A stretch of 64,000 nucleotides of DNA from Aminipila butyrica (GTDB taxonomy: Bacteria; Bacillota; Clostridia; Peptostreptococcales; Anaerovoracaceae), in contig NZ_CP048649.1 of the NCBI RefSeq assembly GCF_010669305.1, forward strand, positions 1,302,001-1,366,000, read 5' to 3'. Shown one piece after another: positions 51,442-61,226 of this stretch (position 1 is its first letter; every line of letters begins with the position of its first letter). Below the pieces are notes generated by a model. The model was not told the origin of the DNA. It did not search any database and saw only the letters and a program-made list of their open reading frames with translations. The position numbers were made by a program, and so were the translations under genes.

Positions 51442-54400
51442 GTGAAGATAATGAAAAAACGAATAAAACACGTGCTGCTGACAGCGCTGATGGTTTCTGT
51501 AATTTTTACAGGCCAGCCTTTCTTTTCTTATGGAGAGACGGAAAGTACCTTGGAACAAAGTAATGTAGAGACAGCGCAGGCTGCTGAGGTATCCTCTGAG
51601 ACACCTGACATATCCAACCCCGAGGCGCCTACTGAGTGGATAGAAAATAAGGAACCCGATGGAACTTTACTGCCACTTGAAAGCCCCAAGGATTCAGTAA
51701 GCACAACAGGAGCGGCAATTTCCAACAGTGCTTTGAGCCTGGAGGAGGCAGACTTGGAAATTCTGGACGAGCCAGTAACTGTAGCGGTAAAGTTTTATTG
51801 GAGCAAAGTGCAATTAAACTATGTAGAATTCTGTAATGAGGCGGGGGAAGTGAGTGGAAGTTTAACCCCAGACCTTTTAAAGGTACCTATGGGCAATTTC
51901 TCATTAAATTTAAAGCCGGGTATATACGCATATAAGGCTTATGGAAGCACAGAAAAAGATACCTTACTGGGATCCGGGTCCTTTGAGGTGATGGAGGCTG
52001 GCGGACAGAATATTTATTTGTCAAGAATTGCTGTAAAAATATCAAAGCCGGCGACAGATCCAACTATTGAGGATTACCTCAGTGGAGGAGACGTCATGGC
52101 TCAGGTGAAGCTGGGGAATGACAACTATGCCCTGCTGGAGGAAGGGGACGTAACAGACAATGGAAACACGGAGACTCATTCTTTTGTCGCTGCTGCAAAT
52201 ATAAACAGCGCAGAGGTTACTTGTGAGGTCACCCCTAAGGATATGCGTTTTGATGATGTCAGCGGCGCTGGTGCTGCTAAGTATTCTGCGTTGACTACCA
52301 TTACAGCTACCCTGATGCCTTGTACGAAATCCATCAGCTTTCAGGTAACAAAGGGTCAGCCCTTTGGGCTGTATGCCAAGGGAAATGCTCATTATAAACA
52401 ATTTAAAGAGTATACGCCTGCAAATGTAGATACGACCAGCAACAGCAATTATGACATTTATACATATGAGAAAATACGTACGGGCAGCATACACTATACG
52501 GCAGGAGGCGCTGGCAGCGGTTATTTAAAGTCCAGTGGACTTCTAGAGACCGGAAATTGGGGCAACGATAAAACGCCTATGTGGACCGTGGACTTGAAAA
52601 AGCTGAACAACGAGGACCGTAGGGATAATGGCTTTTATGAAGCCAACCTGTATCTGAATGTGGACGACAGCAAGCAGTTGAAACTGAGCGAGGGTCAGTC
52701 CTTCGATTTAGATATGTTTCGAACTTGGCAAGCAGTTAGTGGCATTATGGCAAATTATTTTATTGAGCCGGACTTTCATTTTGAGATTTTGGGTGACTCT
52801 GTGGAACTGACAGAAAAAGGTGGCCCAGGACGGCTGCAGCAGACCATTACTGGAGTAAAAAAAGGCATCAGCATCATCAAAGTTACATACGATGCCATGG
52901 AATATGATCCAGACATGAGTTACGAGGCAAACGAAATAAAACAAGGGAGTGTGCAATATTATAACGCCATTGCACCAGAAAATATTGGTATTGTCATTGT
53001 CAATGTAGCGGGTGACGCTTCAGCCAATATTAACACTAACATCAATCAGAGTGAATATGATACTATTTATTATACCAAGAGCACCAGAGAGCCAGAGGGG
53101 ACTGTGTTGCCGGGAACAGACCACGCCGTGTATACCTTTTGGCCTACAGCACATGAAGAAATGACTGTGCGGGTGCATGACCCACTGCAGTCAGCTGAGT
53201 GGGGAAGTGGTTGGACCAGTTATGAGATTAGCAAAGACGGTAGTTATACGGTCAATTTAAAAGAGGGGAGAAATATCATCGAGATTGCAGCAGGAGATTC
53301 ACTGGAATATTATGTAGTCAATGCAAAGGGACTCGATATAAAGATAGACAATCGCACCAGCCCCGGAGAAGGATTGAAAGTGGGAGAGACCGTGGGGATT
53401 TCTTTTGGCGGACTGAGCCAGCCAGTTCAGAAAATGGCCGGCATTTATAACCCAGGGTTTCCCAACGAATGTTGGGTGGAATACGAAACGGAGGCCGGGC
53501 GCATTCTGAAAAGCGGTGGTGTACAGTATGATCTGATTCTTTATAACACCCTTTCTTTTGTGCTGACAGAGGCAGGAGAGTTGGAGTTAGTCGGCGGGCA
53601 GATTCATGCCAGCCATCTGGGCAGCAAACTGGGGGCTCACCGAAGCATTCCTCTGACTGGAAAATATCCCAACCTGAATGCGGGAGGAGGAACCAATAGC
53701 CCATATTTTAGCACTCTGCCGGACATTCATCTGCAGGTGGAGTCCAACAGTCAGCAGGAGGAGCTATCTAAGCTGGATTATGCCCAGATAACTACTTCAA
53801 AACTAGGTGTATCAGGAACAAATGAGCGAGTCTTATGGTATCGAGCACCCAACTGGGCGGTACTCAATCAGCTTCGAAATCTTTATAGCATCTATAGTAG
53901 TACAAATCAAAAGATTGACCTGACTCCAACTATGCCGGAAACTTTTGATGGCACTCTTACAGCAAAATATAAGCAGGAAGGTGAAGATATATGGAATTCG
54001 ATTTCTCTGGAGCCGTCTGGAAAAGTGACCACTTTATTTTCCAGTTTAAATGGTAACACTTCACCTGTGACCTATGTAGAAATAGCGGCAGCGCCGAAGG
54101 ATTCCACAAAGGGTTATACTCAAACTTATACACTTCGTTTGTCGGGTACAAGTAATACAGAAACTTATGGAAAGACTCCATATATCACCAATATAGAGGT
54201 AATACCAGTACATGGAAAGGTAGACATGGAGCTTATTGATGGACAGCTTCATGCTATTGATCAGCTAGGAGAGGATTTAGGGCTTGGTTACGGGTTTTTA
54301 GGAACTAGAAATAATTATGAAGTCAAAGTTCCCTATAGTGTAGATCAGATTAAACTGAAGGCTACCGCTATGATAGAAGACAGTATAGAAACGGGCATAA

Positions 54401-57174
54401 CGATTAATGGCGAGTCTGTAGGAAGTGGAGCAGAATCCCAGGTTATTGCTCTTCCAGAAGGAGAGAAAACCATAACCGTCACAGGGACTATAGACGATAA
54501 GACTATAAACTATACCCTGCATGTAATCCGAGCGGGGGCGCCGAAGACCGTTTCCTTCAACAACTGGACTGAGGGTGCGAAAATCGCCGTATACACTGCC
54601 AACGGAAAATCGACTAAGGCTGATGAGAAAGGAACGTATCTTCTGCCGGTAGCTAAAGGTTATTCCTATTATTATAGCAAACCGGGATATTTGTCTGTAA
54701 CGAAAACATTTGATGTAGAGGACGGCACCACTGCTATAGAACTGCCGGAGTTACAGATAGTTACACAAACCTTTGGTGATGTTTCTGTTCGTGTCATGGC
54801 ACAAGATCGAATTCTGAGAGATAAGACAACGATTAGCTTTACAGAAGATACTCTCTTGGAAACAGAGCATGATCTGGAAGTGCAGGGCTATGTTTCTCAT
54901 AACTATGGCGGTTATACGGCACTGCATGCACTGATAGATGCGTTTGACACAGGAATTAGTAAAGTAGGTTTCACTTGCTATAAAGGTGTTCTGGTTCCAA
55001 AAGTAGATCTTAGCAAAGATGGGGCAGGCAGCAATGCTGGTTGGGTCTGTGAGGTCAACGGAAAAGTTTGCAATCCGGCAACTACCTTAGTAAATAATGG
55101 AGATAAAGTTGATTTTTATTATAATCCGGATTACAGCGCAGATATGCAACACGCTTGGTTTGAGGACAGTGACCCGGTCGTGACGGAAGGAAGTACAGCG
55201 GAAGTGATTCTGATGGCTACCAAAGTAAAAAACGACGGTTCTGCGGCGGCGGGGGTTGAAGGTGCTGCCATCAAGGTTAACGGAACAGAAGTTGGTACCA
55301 CGGATGCTTCTGGTAAGGTAATTATTTCTGCAGAGACTATTAAGGAACCAGGTCAATATACTATTACCGCTCAAAAGCAGGAAGGTGGAAAGAACATTCT
55401 AACCTATGCTTATACCATCCTGACGGTAAAAAAGGCGGACACCGAACAGCCGACAGACGGCAAGATGACTGTCAAGTTCCGGCTTATCGGCGATGCCAAA
55501 CATGCAAATGGCACCAACGGGCATGGCAAGTATGTGACTTGGATTGCAACGAAAAAAATGAGTTTTTCAGCAAAATCCGTATCAGTGTATGATGTCTTTA
55601 CCCAGGCCTTGGATCAAGCGGGGCTGGAGTATGTAGGTGCAGAAAAGAATTATGTGCGCAGCATAACGGCACCGAAGGCTTATGGTGGATATAAGCTTGC
55701 AGAATTTACTAACGGTAAGAATTCCGGTTGGATGTATACGGTAAACGGATTTCATCCAGAATTTGGACTAAAAGACTACTATGTAACCAACGGCGATTCT
55801 ATTGTTTGGCACTATGTTGATGATTACATCAAGGAGACTTCCTTTGAAGGCAGCAGACCGGAATATCCTAACAGATGGTTGGAAGCTGAGGATGTGGATC
55901 CGCCGACAGATGGCTCGGTCATAGATATGAGCAAGGGGAACGGCGGCAGCTTGACAGAGGAAAAGGAAAAGACCAGCACCATCACTGTTTCTACAGAGGC
56001 TAAAGTGGACAGCAATGGAAAGGCCACGGCTTCTATGGATAAAAAGGATATTACAGAAGCAATCAAGAAAGTGAAGGAAGCTGCCAGAACTGCTGAAAAG
56101 GCCAGCAACCAAGAAGTAGCCAAGAAGATTGTGCTGGAGGTAAAGGGAACGGAGAAGGTAAATTCTCTGGAGACGATTATACCAAAGGAGTCCATGAAGG
56201 AATTAAATGAAGGTGTAGATATCGTATCTGTAAAGAGCAGCATAGGTGAGGTGCGCTTGGATAAGGCCTCATTGGGAAGCCTGACCGCAGACAACGGAGA
56301 TGTGAGCATCAGTATGGGTAAGAAGGATGCTAGCGGTATAGCAGCTCTTTCAGAGGCTGATAAAGGACAGATGAAGAACAGACCAGCCTTTGAATTTAGT
56401 GCAGCGGTTGGCGGCAAAGCGATTATGGATTTTGCTGGCAAGGTTATTATCAGCATACCGTATGAGAAATCCAGCAGTGAGCAGGAAGAAGCACTGATTA
56501 TGTTTGAAGTGAAGGCAAATGGTAATTTGATTCCATTATTAAACAGCAAATACAGTGCTGGGCAAATGACAATGCAGAGCAATCACTTGGGCACCTTTAT
56601 CATTGGCTATAACGAAGCCAAGTTCAATGATACGACAGATCACTGGGCCAAGAGCAGCATCACGTATCTGGCGGCCAGAGAAATCATCAAGGGCAAGGGA
56701 GCAAACTTGTTTGCACCAAACAGCCAGATTACACGATCTGAATTTGTGCAGATTTTAGCCAACCTTAGCGGAGCAGACCTGAGCAAATATACTGGATCAG
56801 ATTTTAAGGATGTATCGGAAAAGGCTTGGTATGCAGCAGCTGTGGCTTGGGCAGCAGAAACGGGTATTACTGGAGGTACAGGAAATGAAAAGTTCTCGCC
56901 AGATGCCAACATTACTAGACAGGATATGTCGGTGATGATTGCTAAGTATGTGGCTAATGTAGACAAGGGAACTTTGGGAGAAAAGAATGCGGCCATCAAG
57001 TTTGCTGACAATAGTCAGATTGCTGGATATGCTAAGGAATCTGTGGCGGCTATGCAAAAGGCAGGCATTATTAACGGAGAGAAGAATAACTTAGGTTCTT
57101 ACAGCTTCAATCCGAGTAACAATGCTACCAGGGCAGAAGCCAGTACCATGATTGCTAATTATATCAAGCAGTAA
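51442..57174 (+). CDS. Giant S-layer-anchored surface protein with two DUF4430-like domains
   Basis: A 1,910-residue secreted protein, starting with GTG at 51442 (AGGAG six bases upstream; an ATG at 51451 is possible). A signal peptide ends near FFSYGE. A long beta-rich region up to residue 900 follows. Cadherin-like beta-sandwich domains lie at about 905-1035 (YTLRLSG, then TINYTLHVIR). A DUF4430-like domain lies at about 1115-1240 (SNAGWVCEVNG, NNGDKVDFYY), an Ig-like domain near 1245-1330, and a second DUF4430-like domain at about 1340-1466 (NSGWMYTVNG, TNGDSIVWHY). Three SLH domains close the protein (about 1730-1910), anchoring it to the wall. DUF4430 resembles the cobalamin-binding beta domain of transcobalamins, so a cobamide-binding role downstream of a B12 riboswitch is attractive but inferred. 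Confidence 0.85.
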   Translation: MKIMKKRIKHVLLTALMVSVIFTGQPFFSYGETESTLEQSNVETAQAAEVSSETPDISNPEAPTEWIENKEPDGTLLPLESPKDSVSTTGAAISNSALSLEEADLEILDEPVTVAVKFYWSKVQLNYVEFCNEAGEVSGSLTPDLLKVPMGNFSLNLKPGIYAYKAYGSTEKDTLLGSGSFEVMEAGGQNIYLSRIAVKISKPATDPTIEDYLSGGDVMAQVKLGNDNYALLEEGDVTDNGNTETHSFVAAANINSAEVTCEVTPKDMRFDDVSGAGAAKYSALTTITATLMPCTKSISFQVTKGQPFGLYAKGNAHYKQFKEYTPANVDTTSNSNYDIYTYEKIRTGSIHYTAGGAGSGYLKSSGLLETGNWGNDKTPMWTVDLKKLNNEDRRDNGFYEANLYLNVDDSKQLKLSEGQSFDLDMFRTWQAVSGIMANYFIEPDFHFEILGDSVELTEKGGPGRLQQTITGVKKGISIIKVTYDAMEYDPDMSYEANEIKQGSVQYYNAIAPENIGIVIVNVAGDASANINTNINQSEYDTIYYTKSTREPEGTVLPGTDHAVYTFWPTAHEEMTVRVHDPLQSAEWGSGWTSYEISKDGSYTVNLKEGRNIIEIAAGDSLEYYVVNAKGLDIKIDNRTSPGEGLKVGETVGISFGGLSQPVQKMAGIYNPGFPNECWVEYETEAGRILKSGGVQYDLILYNTLSFVLTEAGELELVGGQIHASHLGSKLGAHRSIPLTGKYPNLNAGGGTNSPYFSTLPDIHLQVESNSQQEELSKLDYAQITTSKLGVSGTNERVLWYRAPNWAVLNQLRNLYSIYSSTNQKIDLTPTMPETFDGTLTAKYKQEGEDIWNSISLEPSGKVTTLFSSLNGNTSPVTYVEIAAAPKDSTKGYTQTYTLRLSGTSNTETYGKTPYITNIEVIPVHGKVDMELIDGQLHAIDQLGEDLGLGYGFLGTRNNYEVKVPYSVDQIKLKATAMIEDSIETGITINGESVGSGAESQVIALPEGEKTITVTGTIDDKTINYTLHVIRAGAPKTVSFNNWTEGAKIAVYTANGKSTKADEKGTYLLPVAKGYSYYYSKPGYLSVTKTFDVEDGTTAIELPELQIVTQTFGDVSVRVMAQDRILRDKTTISFTEDTLLETEHDLEVQGYVSHNYGGYTALHALIDAFDTGISKVGFTCYKGVLVPKVDLSKDGAGSNAGWVCEVNGKVCNPATTLVNNGDKVDFYYNPDYSADMQHAWFEDSDPVVTEGSTAEVILMATKVKNDGSAAAGVEGAAIKVNGTEVGTTDASGKVIISAETIKEPGQYTITAQKQEGGKNILTYAYTILTVKKADTEQPTDGKMTVKFRLIGDAKHANGTNGHGKYVTWIATKKMSFSAKSVSVYDVFTQALDQAGLEYVGAEKNYVRSITAPKAYGGYKLAEFTNGKNSGWMYTVNGFHPEFGLKDYYVTNGDSIVWHYVDDYIKETSFEGSRPEYPNRWLEAEDVDPPTDGSVIDMSKGNGGSLTEEKEKTSTITVSTEAKVDSNGKATASMDKKDITEAIKKVKEAARTAEKASNQEVAKKIVLEVKGTEKVNSLETIIPKESMKELNEGVDIVSVKSSIGEVRLDKASLGSLTADNGDVSISMGKKDASGIAALSEADKGQMKNRPAFEFSAAVGGKAIMDFAGKVIISIPYEKSSSEQEEALIMFEVKANGNLIPLLNSKYSAGQMTMQSNHLGTFIIGYNEAKFNDTTDHWAKSSITYLAAREIIKGKGANLFAPNSQITRSEFVQILANLSGADLSKYTGSDFKDVSEKAWYAAAVAWAAETGITGGTGNEKFSPDANITRQDMSVMIAKYVANVDKGTLGEKNAAIKFADNSQIAGYAKESVAAMQKAGIINGEKNNLGSYSFNPSNNATRAEASTMIANYIKQ

Positions 57175-57249
57175 GAGGCACCAGGGGGAAGTATAAGGCG
57201 ATTTAGCTTGTATGCTAGGACAAGCACTAGAGAAAATAAAAAATGGTAT

Positions 57250-57280
57250 AAATGGCTGTAGCATTTTGTTACAGCCATTT
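57250..57280 (+). terminator. Hairpin after the SLH protein gene, weak terminator
   Basis: AAATGGCTGTA (57250-57260) pairs with TACAGCCATTT (57270-57280). Only three T residues follow, so termination may be partial and allow read-through to the nitrogenase-like genes. Confidence 0.55.
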
Positions 57281-57509
57281 CTGCATACAGGTGAAGTGTG
57301 GTATAATTATTTATAAAGCAGTATCTAACAAATAAGGCGAGTGCTGCAAAAACTGCAATACCCACGCCTCTTGATGCAATAGCTAAAATGCAAAGTTCTC
57401 CATTTGAGCGGCAGGCATTTTGAAAGAATCCGAATTTACATAGAAATCAAAAGATAGTATCTAGCTTCAATGTTGAAGTAAAATGCTTGATAGAAGAGGA
57501 AAGGGACAT
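57281..57509 (+). promoter_or_regulatory. Leader region of the nitrogenase-like genes
   Basis: An extended -10 box (TGGTATAAT, TATAAT at 57302-57307) could start a separate transcript; its -35 box is poor. A further imperfect hairpin is formed by AGGCGAGTG and CACGCCT near 57335-57368. No protein gene is visible in the roughly 200-base leader. Confidence 0.45.
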
Positions 57510-59846
57510 ATGAGTGCATTACAAACTATGCCACATAAGGAAAGTATGAAACAGGAAATAGCCATTTACGGAAAAGGCGGTATCGGTAAATCGACCCTCA
57601 GTGCCAATCTATCGGCGGCATTGGCGGATTGGGGAAAAAGCGTATTACAAATCGGCTGTGACCCCAAACACGATTCTACCCGATTACTTTTAAACGGAAG
57701 AAAAATAACTACCATTTTGGATTATATCAAGATGACAGGAGCACTGGATTATAAAAAAGAGGATATTTTATTTCAGGGCTATCAGGATATCGGCTGTGTG
57801 GAGGCTGGCGGGCCGGAGCCGGGTGTGGGCTGTGCTGGCAGAGGGATTATCACCGCTTTTGAGCTGTTGGAGCAGTTTAAAATAAAAGCGGCTTATGACA
57901 TCATCCTTTATGACGTGTTGGGGGATGTGGTATGCGGAGGATTTGCCGTACCCATTCGCAGAGAATACGCAGATACCATCTTTCTGGTGACTTCGGGGGA
58001 ATATATGGCCATGTATGCCGCCAACAATATCCTCCGAGGAATAAAGAATTATGATACGGGCAAGTGCAGAGTCGCGGGGCTGTTATACAACTCCCGCAAT
58101 GTGGAAGACGAAGATCGAAAAGTGGCGGCCTTTGCAGCGGCGGTGGGCTTGCCCATTTGTGCCAAGATTCCCAGAAGTGATGTATTTGCCCAAGCAGAAC
58201 GGGAAAATAAAACGGTTGTGGAACTACTTTCTCATAAAGGGGCTGAAGAGGACGTGAAAGACCTTCAAGAAGAAGAACAAAAAATAAAGGAGCTTTTTCG
58301 TTCTTTAAGCCAAACCATCATCGAGGGCATACCGCTGTATGAGGCTAAACCGTTGACAGATGATGAGCTGGAAGCAGTCATTTACAATACGGTAAGGACC
58401 GCTGCTGGTGCAAGTGAGGAGAAAAGTCGGTGCGCGTTCAACAATGATTTGAAAGAGGAGGCGATTCTAAAGGAAGAATCAGGTGGTACGAGGGAAGGAA
58501 AGGGAAATGAGCTGACCGCAGCTAAAAACACGGACACTCACCCCTACTTATCAAAAAACGTCATTCGCAATGAGCCCCTTCACGGCTGTGCTTTTAATGG
58601 AGCGGTAACCATGAGCGTACATCTTACAGATGCGGTTGTATTGGCGCACGGGCCTAAAAGCTGTGCGTATCTGTCCTATCAGACCATAAGCTCCGCGGGC
58701 AGGCGAAGACTTTTTGAGCGGGGCTCTCTGATGCCGGTGGCGATCTCTCCTAATTTTCAATGTACGGATATGAACGAAACAGATATGATTTTCGGCGGAA
58801 CCCAAAAGCTGATGGAGACAGTAGAGGCGGTGAAGAGGCAAAAGCCAAAGGCAATTATCGTCATTAGTTCCTGTCCTGCTGGTATCATCGGAGATGATAT
58901 TGAACGAGTCAAAGGGTTGGCGGAACCAGACCTGCCGATTGTCACCATAAAGACCGATGGAAATTTATCTGGAGATTACTTGCAGGGCATGCTTTTATGC
59001 TATACCGAGCTGGCGGCCCAGGTAATTGATAAAAGTGTCAGAGCAGAGAAGAAAGTGGTCAACATTGTTTTTGAAAAAGTGGTGGCAAAGAATACGGAAA
59101 GTAATTTTCAAATCATCAAAGCGTATTTGGATCAACTGAATATCTCTGTCAATTGCCGCTTCTTATGCAACACCTCTTTTGACAGCCTGAAAAATTTCTG
59201 TAAAGCAGAGCTGAACCTGCTGGCTTATAGAGATTATACCGGGATGATATTAGAGAAATTTTTTACAGAAACCTATCAATGTAAGTTTTTTACACAGCAA
59301 TTTCCGGTTGGCTTTGCCGAGACAGAACAGTGGCTTTTAGAAATAAGTGCCGCTATGGGGGAACGGGAGACAGCAGAAAAAATTGTGATGGACAATAAAC
59401 AGATCTATGAAAAGAAAATTGGACAAATAAAAGAGACCTTGAAAGGTAAGAGGCTCCTGATTATTACCTACAATCACAATCTAGACTGGATATTGACCGC
59501 AGCCCTTGATGCCGGATTGGAAGTTGTGAAAATTGGCATATTAAACTTTTCACAGGATGAAGGCTTTAGAACACAGCTCCATTTGGATTGTCCGATTGAA
59601 GAGAATTATGATAAAGAAGAACGGGAAAAGGATATTGAAAAATACCAACCGGATATCCTGTTGTCCAATTATGAATCCGGCAGGGCCTATAAGCATACCA
59701 TGACGGATACCATTCCTATGTGCCCAGACGTAGGATTTTTCTCGGGCTGTAATATGGTAGAAAGATGGGCATCCTTAATCAAATCAAATTTACAGGGAGA
59801 ATGGAAGCAAGATGAACGATTATTTGCAAAATATTACACCGGATAG
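57510..59846 (+). CDS. Nitrogenase-like protein: NifH-type reductase fused to NifD-type component
   Basis: A 778-residue fusion. Residues 13-270 match the nitrogenase iron protein family: P-loop GKGGIGKST (21-29), the cluster cysteines Cys108 in GPEPGVGCAGRG and Cys142 in GDVVCGGFA. After a charged linker (about 275-350) comes a NifD-like part with three cysteines at P-cluster-like positions: Cys360 (LHGCAFNG), Cys385 (GPKSCAYL) and Cys455 (SSCPAGIIGDD). Electrons would pass from the ATP-driven H part to a cluster held with the partner encoded next. Start ATG 57510 has GAGGAAAGG upstream; MKQEIAIY at 57546 is an alternative. True nitrogenase is unlikely because nifB, nifE, nifN and cofactor genes are absent. 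A reductase acting on a tetrapyrrole or other hard substrate is more probable. Confidence 0.88.
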   Translation: MSALQTMPHKESMKQEIAIYGKGGIGKSTLSANLSAALADWGKSVLQIGCDPKHDSTRLLLNGRKITTILDYIKMTGALDYKKEDILFQGYQDIGCVEAGGPEPGVGCAGRGIITAFELLEQFKIKAAYDIILYDVLGDVVCGGFAVPIRREYADTIFLVTSGEYMAMYAANNILRGIKNYDTGKCRVAGLLYNSRNVEDEDRKVAAFAAAVGLPICAKIPRSDVFAQAERENKTVVELLSHKGAEEDVKDLQEEEQKIKELFRSLSQTIIEGIPLYEAKPLTDDELEAVIYNTVRTAAGASEEKSRCAFNNDLKEEAILKEESGGTREGKGNELTAAKNTDTHPYLSKNVIRNEPLHGCAFNGAVTMSVHLTDAVVLAHGPKSCAYLSYQTISSAGRRRLFERGSLMPVAISPNFQCTDMNETDMIFGGTQKLMETVEAVKRQKPKAIIVISSCPAGIIGDDIERVKGLAEPDLPIVTIKTDGNLSGDYLQGMLLCYTELAAQVIDKSVRAEKKVVNIVFEKVVAKNTESNFQIIKAYLDQLNISVNCRFLCNTSFDSLKNFCKAELNLLAYRDYTGMILEKFFTETYQCKFFTQQFPVGFAETEQWLLEISAAMGERETAEKIVMDNKQIYEKKIGQIKETLKGKRLLIITYNHNLDWILTAALDAGLEVVKIGILNFSQDEGFRTQLHLDCPIEENYDKEEREKDIEKYQPDILLSNYESGRAYKHTMTDTIPMCPDVGFFSGCNMVERWASLIKSNLQGEWKQDERLFAKYYTG

Positions 59847-61152
59847 CTTTTCTGGCATTGTCTTCGGGTTGGAGGGACTTTCCAACACCATTGTTTTAAT
59901 AAATGGGCCTACTGGCTGTAAATTCTATCACGCGGCAACCTCCGATAATCAAAGTATCAAACAGCTGCAATTCGACTCGTTAAACTACCCCGAGCAATGG
60001 TATTTTGGCCAGCCTCGAGTTCCGTGTACTTATTTGGATAAGCGCGATTATGTGTATGGCAGCAAAGATAAAATTATAGAAGCTTTAAACTTTTTTAAGG
60101 AAAATATTAATTTTGATATGCTTTGTATTGTTAATTCGCCGGGAGCATCCCTAATCGGGGACGATTTAAAGGGCATTACGGAAGGTCTTTGTGAAAATCT
60201 GCCTTGCGTGCTTATACAGACGCCAGGTTATTCCAAGACCGTGTGTGAAGGCTTTGAAGCTGCTATGATACAGCTGTTTTCTCAATTTTTAGAACAGGGC
60301 TGGCTGAAAAAAGACCTTAAAAATGAAAAAGAAAGGAATCGCTCATCTCAAAAAACGGTCAATTTGATTGGTTTGTCTATTCTTCATAAATATGTGGAAG
60401 GCGATGTGAAAGAACTGACCCGTTTGTTAAATCTATGCGGGATTCAGGTCAATGCAGTTTTAGCCTGCAATCTGACCATGAAGCAATTAGAACGTGTAGG
60501 TGAAGCGGATTTAAACATTGTCATTCATGCAGAATATGGACTAAGGACGGCAGAGTATCTGAAAGAGGCTTTTGGCACCTTCTATTATCTGTGCCAGGGT
60601 ATGCCGGTGGGCTTCAAGGCCACGGAAGACTTCCTCCGGGGCATTGTCAAGGCTCTTGGTGCCGATGAAAGGAACATGAGCAGCGTGGTAGAAGAAAGCG
60701 AGCGAGCAAGGGCTCGGGCGTACGTCTATTTATCCAGATTAAATTCCTTAACCGGACTGCCAAAAGGCGTGAGGTTTGCGATAGAGGGGACCTGGTCAGA
60801 ATGTTATAGTTATGTTACTTTTTTAGTAGAATATTTCGGCATGGCAGCAGAAAGCATATCCGTATTGAATGCTTCCTGGGATTCTGGGCACATGGAGGAG
60901 AAACTACGGGATTTCTTAAGGCTCCATCAGATGGAGGAAGCACTGGAAAGAAATATTTTAGAAACCAGCAGTGAGCTGGTGCTTGCCAATGCCAATACCA
61001 TCGCCAAGCTGAAACTTCGGGGACTGATTTTCAGCGGTATAGAAATCTCGCTGCCGTCCATGGGATATATAGACGTCATTCCTAAGACTCACGTAGGTAT
61101 TTCGGGGGCATTGCTTTTAAGTGAACAGGTGATAAACGGCATGATGTTTTAG
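59812..61152 (+). CDS. Nitrogenase-like protein, NifK-type component
   Basis: A 446-residue partner of the H-D fusion; the genes overlap by 35 bases. The N-terminal half has the component 1 fold pattern, with Cys36 in NGPTGCKFYH aligned to a P-cluster cysteine. The other two usual cysteines are missing: the first site reads DSFSG and the third reads NSPGASLIGDD. Only one cluster ligand thus comes from this subunit, giving a 3+1 set with the D part, as in the single [4Fe-4S] cluster of DPOR-type enzymes rather than the eight-iron P-cluster. A cofactor-binding His or Cys equivalent could not be assigned. The enzyme is probably a D2K2-type complex in the cytoplasm. Substrate unknown. Confidence 0.83.
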   Translation: MNDYLQNITPDSFSGIVFGLEGLSNTIVLINGPTGCKFYHAATSDNQSIKQLQFDSLNYPEQWYFGQPRVPCTYLDKRDYVYGSKDKIIEALNFFKENINFDMLCIVNSPGASLIGDDLKGITEGLCENLPCVLIQTPGYSKTVCEGFEAAMIQLFSQFLEQGWLKKDLKNEKERNRSSQKTVNLIGLSILHKYVEGDVKELTRLLNLCGIQVNAVLACNLTMKQLERVGEADLNIVIHAEYGLRTAEYLKEAFGTFYYLCQGMPVGFKATEDFLRGIVKALGADERNMSSVVEESERARARAYVYLSRLNSLTGLPKGVRFAIEGTWSECYSYVTFLVEYFGMAAESISVLNASWDSGHMEEKLRDFLRLHQMEEALERNILETSSELVLANANTIAKLKLRGLIFSGIEISLPSMGYIDVIPKTHVGISGALLLSEQVINGMMF

Positions 61153-61195
61153 AAAGCTGAATCAGGAAATTCAGCAAAAGTGGCAGTAATTATGG

Positions 61196-61226
61196 AAAAG
61201 GATGGTGTTTAGAAGCCATCCTTTTT
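61196..61226 (+). terminator. Terminator of the nitrogenase-like genes
   Basis: AAAAGGATGG (61196-61205) pairs with CCATCCTTTTT (61216-61226), 43 bases after the K-like gene, with a T-run. Confidence 0.88.

Noticed and set aside
56640..57057. Leftward open frames at the end of the giant SLH protein gene
   Set aside because: They are shadows of three well-defined SLH domains on the plus strand.
57510..61152. True nitrogen-fixing nitrogenase
   Set aside because: The K-like partner has only one of three P-cluster cysteines, the H and D parts are fused, and no cofactor assembly genes (nifB, nifE, nifN) are present in the window.
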